A stretch of DNA of 64,000 nucleotides, taken from assembly GCA_949282195.1 (NCBI GenBank), contig CASDOW010000005.1, forward strand, positions 23,575 through 87,574. The letters are read 5' to 3'. The position numbers and the translations under genes are program-made. This DNA is from an uncultured bacterium. GTDB lineage: Bacteria; Cyanobacteriota; Vampirovibrionia; Gastranaerophilales; Gastranaerophilaceae. A model generated the notes under the pieces. The model had not been told where the DNA came from. It did no database searches and saw only the letters and a list, made by a program, of their open reading frames with translations. Shown piece after piece: positions 63,744 to 64,000 of the stretch (position 1 is the first letter of the stretch; each line of letters begins with the position of its first letter).

Positions 63744-64000
63744 GTAAAATTTTAAATTATTAACAATTTTATTGTGATATCAACCAAATATTTATTCGTC
63801 TTATAAAATTATATTTTTTTTGCGTATGTATTTTTTTTGTGTTATCATAAAGAAAAGAAATGAAACACATGTTCATTAAGTTTAATATTGACAATTAAAT
63901 AAAAATATAGAAAAATTTTCGGGCGGAGCAGGGACCCCATTTTGAAATCAATCCTACATTCAAAATGCAAAAAGCAAAAGGGAATGGGGGTGCGCAAGTT
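63744..64000. other. Gene-free end region with nested inverted repeats
   Basis: No coding frame is seen. The last 80 bases are less AT-rich than the rest. CATTTTGAA at 63938 pairs with TTCAAAATG at 63959, and ACCCCATT at 63934 can alternatively pair with AATGGGGGT at 63983, so two exclusive structures share the CATT bases. TTGACA near 63889 may belong to a promoter. The window ends with GTGCGCAAGTT. Confidence 0.45.

Overview
The window is a gene-dense, AT-rich bacterial chromosome segment with no phage, insertion sequence, CRISPR array or rRNA that I can see. Its gene content suggests a Gram-negative, flagellated, non-photosynthetic member of the Cyanobacteriota (Vampirovibrionia/Melainabacteria, most likely Gastranaerophilales-like). 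The reasons are an outer-membrane toolkit (KdsB, an LptD/OstA-like protein, beta-barrel proteins), a flagellar export apparatus, TrmFO, and two neighbourhoods I associate with cyanobacteria: efp-accB(-accC), and a polyprenyl synthase next to a divergent-PAP2 (DUF212) protein. The lineage is an inference from gene content and base composition; no rRNA gene is present to confirm it.

Layout. 0-4.4 kb: 3' end of a DAHP synthase, glyQ, and two tandem paralogous APC amino-acid permeases. 4.4-5.7 kb (minus): a small flagellar filament cluster (FliT-like, FliS, FlaG-like). 5.8-11.4 kb (plus): an MshEN-like coiled-coil protein, asparaginase II, an FtsL/DivIC-like protein, trmFO, pepA and a small TM2-like exported protein. 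11.4-13.8 kb: a HEAT-repeat protein, tRNA-Leu(UAA), a DUF1858 protein and a bifunctional nuclease. 13.9-20.5 kb: acyl-CoA/ACP synthetase, an FprA flavodiiron protein, and sbcC-sbcD. 20.6-25.5 kb: lineage-specific proteins, a GT39-like glycosyltransferase, a beta-barrel-like protein and a TrpD-family protein lacking the usual substrate motifs. 25.6-32.8 kb: rpsP, a DapL-like aminotransferase, a YkgJ-type cysteine-cluster protein, two large exported TPR proteins and kdsB. 32.8-38.1 kb (minus): OstA/LptD-like protein, an M23 endopeptidase with coiled coil, a 34-residue membrane microprotein, and an exported SNase-like/PLD fusion. 38.2-41.1 kb: rplS, rbgA, rnhB and a short flagellin. 41.3-48.3 kb (mostly minus): CCA-adding-type enzyme, accC, accB, efp, a solenoid protein, DUF212, polyprenyl synthase, rsgA. 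48.4-50.2 kb: accD-accA. 50.3-59.7 kb: fliP-fliQ-fliR-flhB-flhA followed by a PilZ protein, a 2-TM protein, a histidine kinase, a receiver-HD-GYP protein and a P-loop ATPase. 59.7-64 kb: small exported and unknown proteins, ndk, tgt, rpsL, rpsG and a terminator.

How it fits together. Three themes recur: fatty-acid initiation (accA, B, C and D all present in two divergent blocks about 4 kb apart), envelope building, and motility. The motility genes are split over three loci (filament chaperones, flagellin, export gate). The export-gate operon runs directly into c-di-GMP (PilZ, HD-GYP) and two-component signalling genes, which implies that flagellar assembly and second-messenger control are co-transcribed.

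The most interesting signal is not a gene. Many starts without a ribosome binding site have a sigma-70-like -10 hexamer ending exactly 6-7 nt before the ATG (seen at 7536, 8246, 21155, 25460, 38091, 48298 and 62690). This predicts leaderless mRNAs whose first base is the A of the start codon, beside a second class of genes with clear Shine-Dalgarno sites. Other points of interest are a terminator-like hairpin between accB and accC, the SNase-like/PLD/DxDG-repeat fusion, the motif-less TrpD-like protein, and two small ORFs (34 and 47 residues) missed by a length-limited ORF search.
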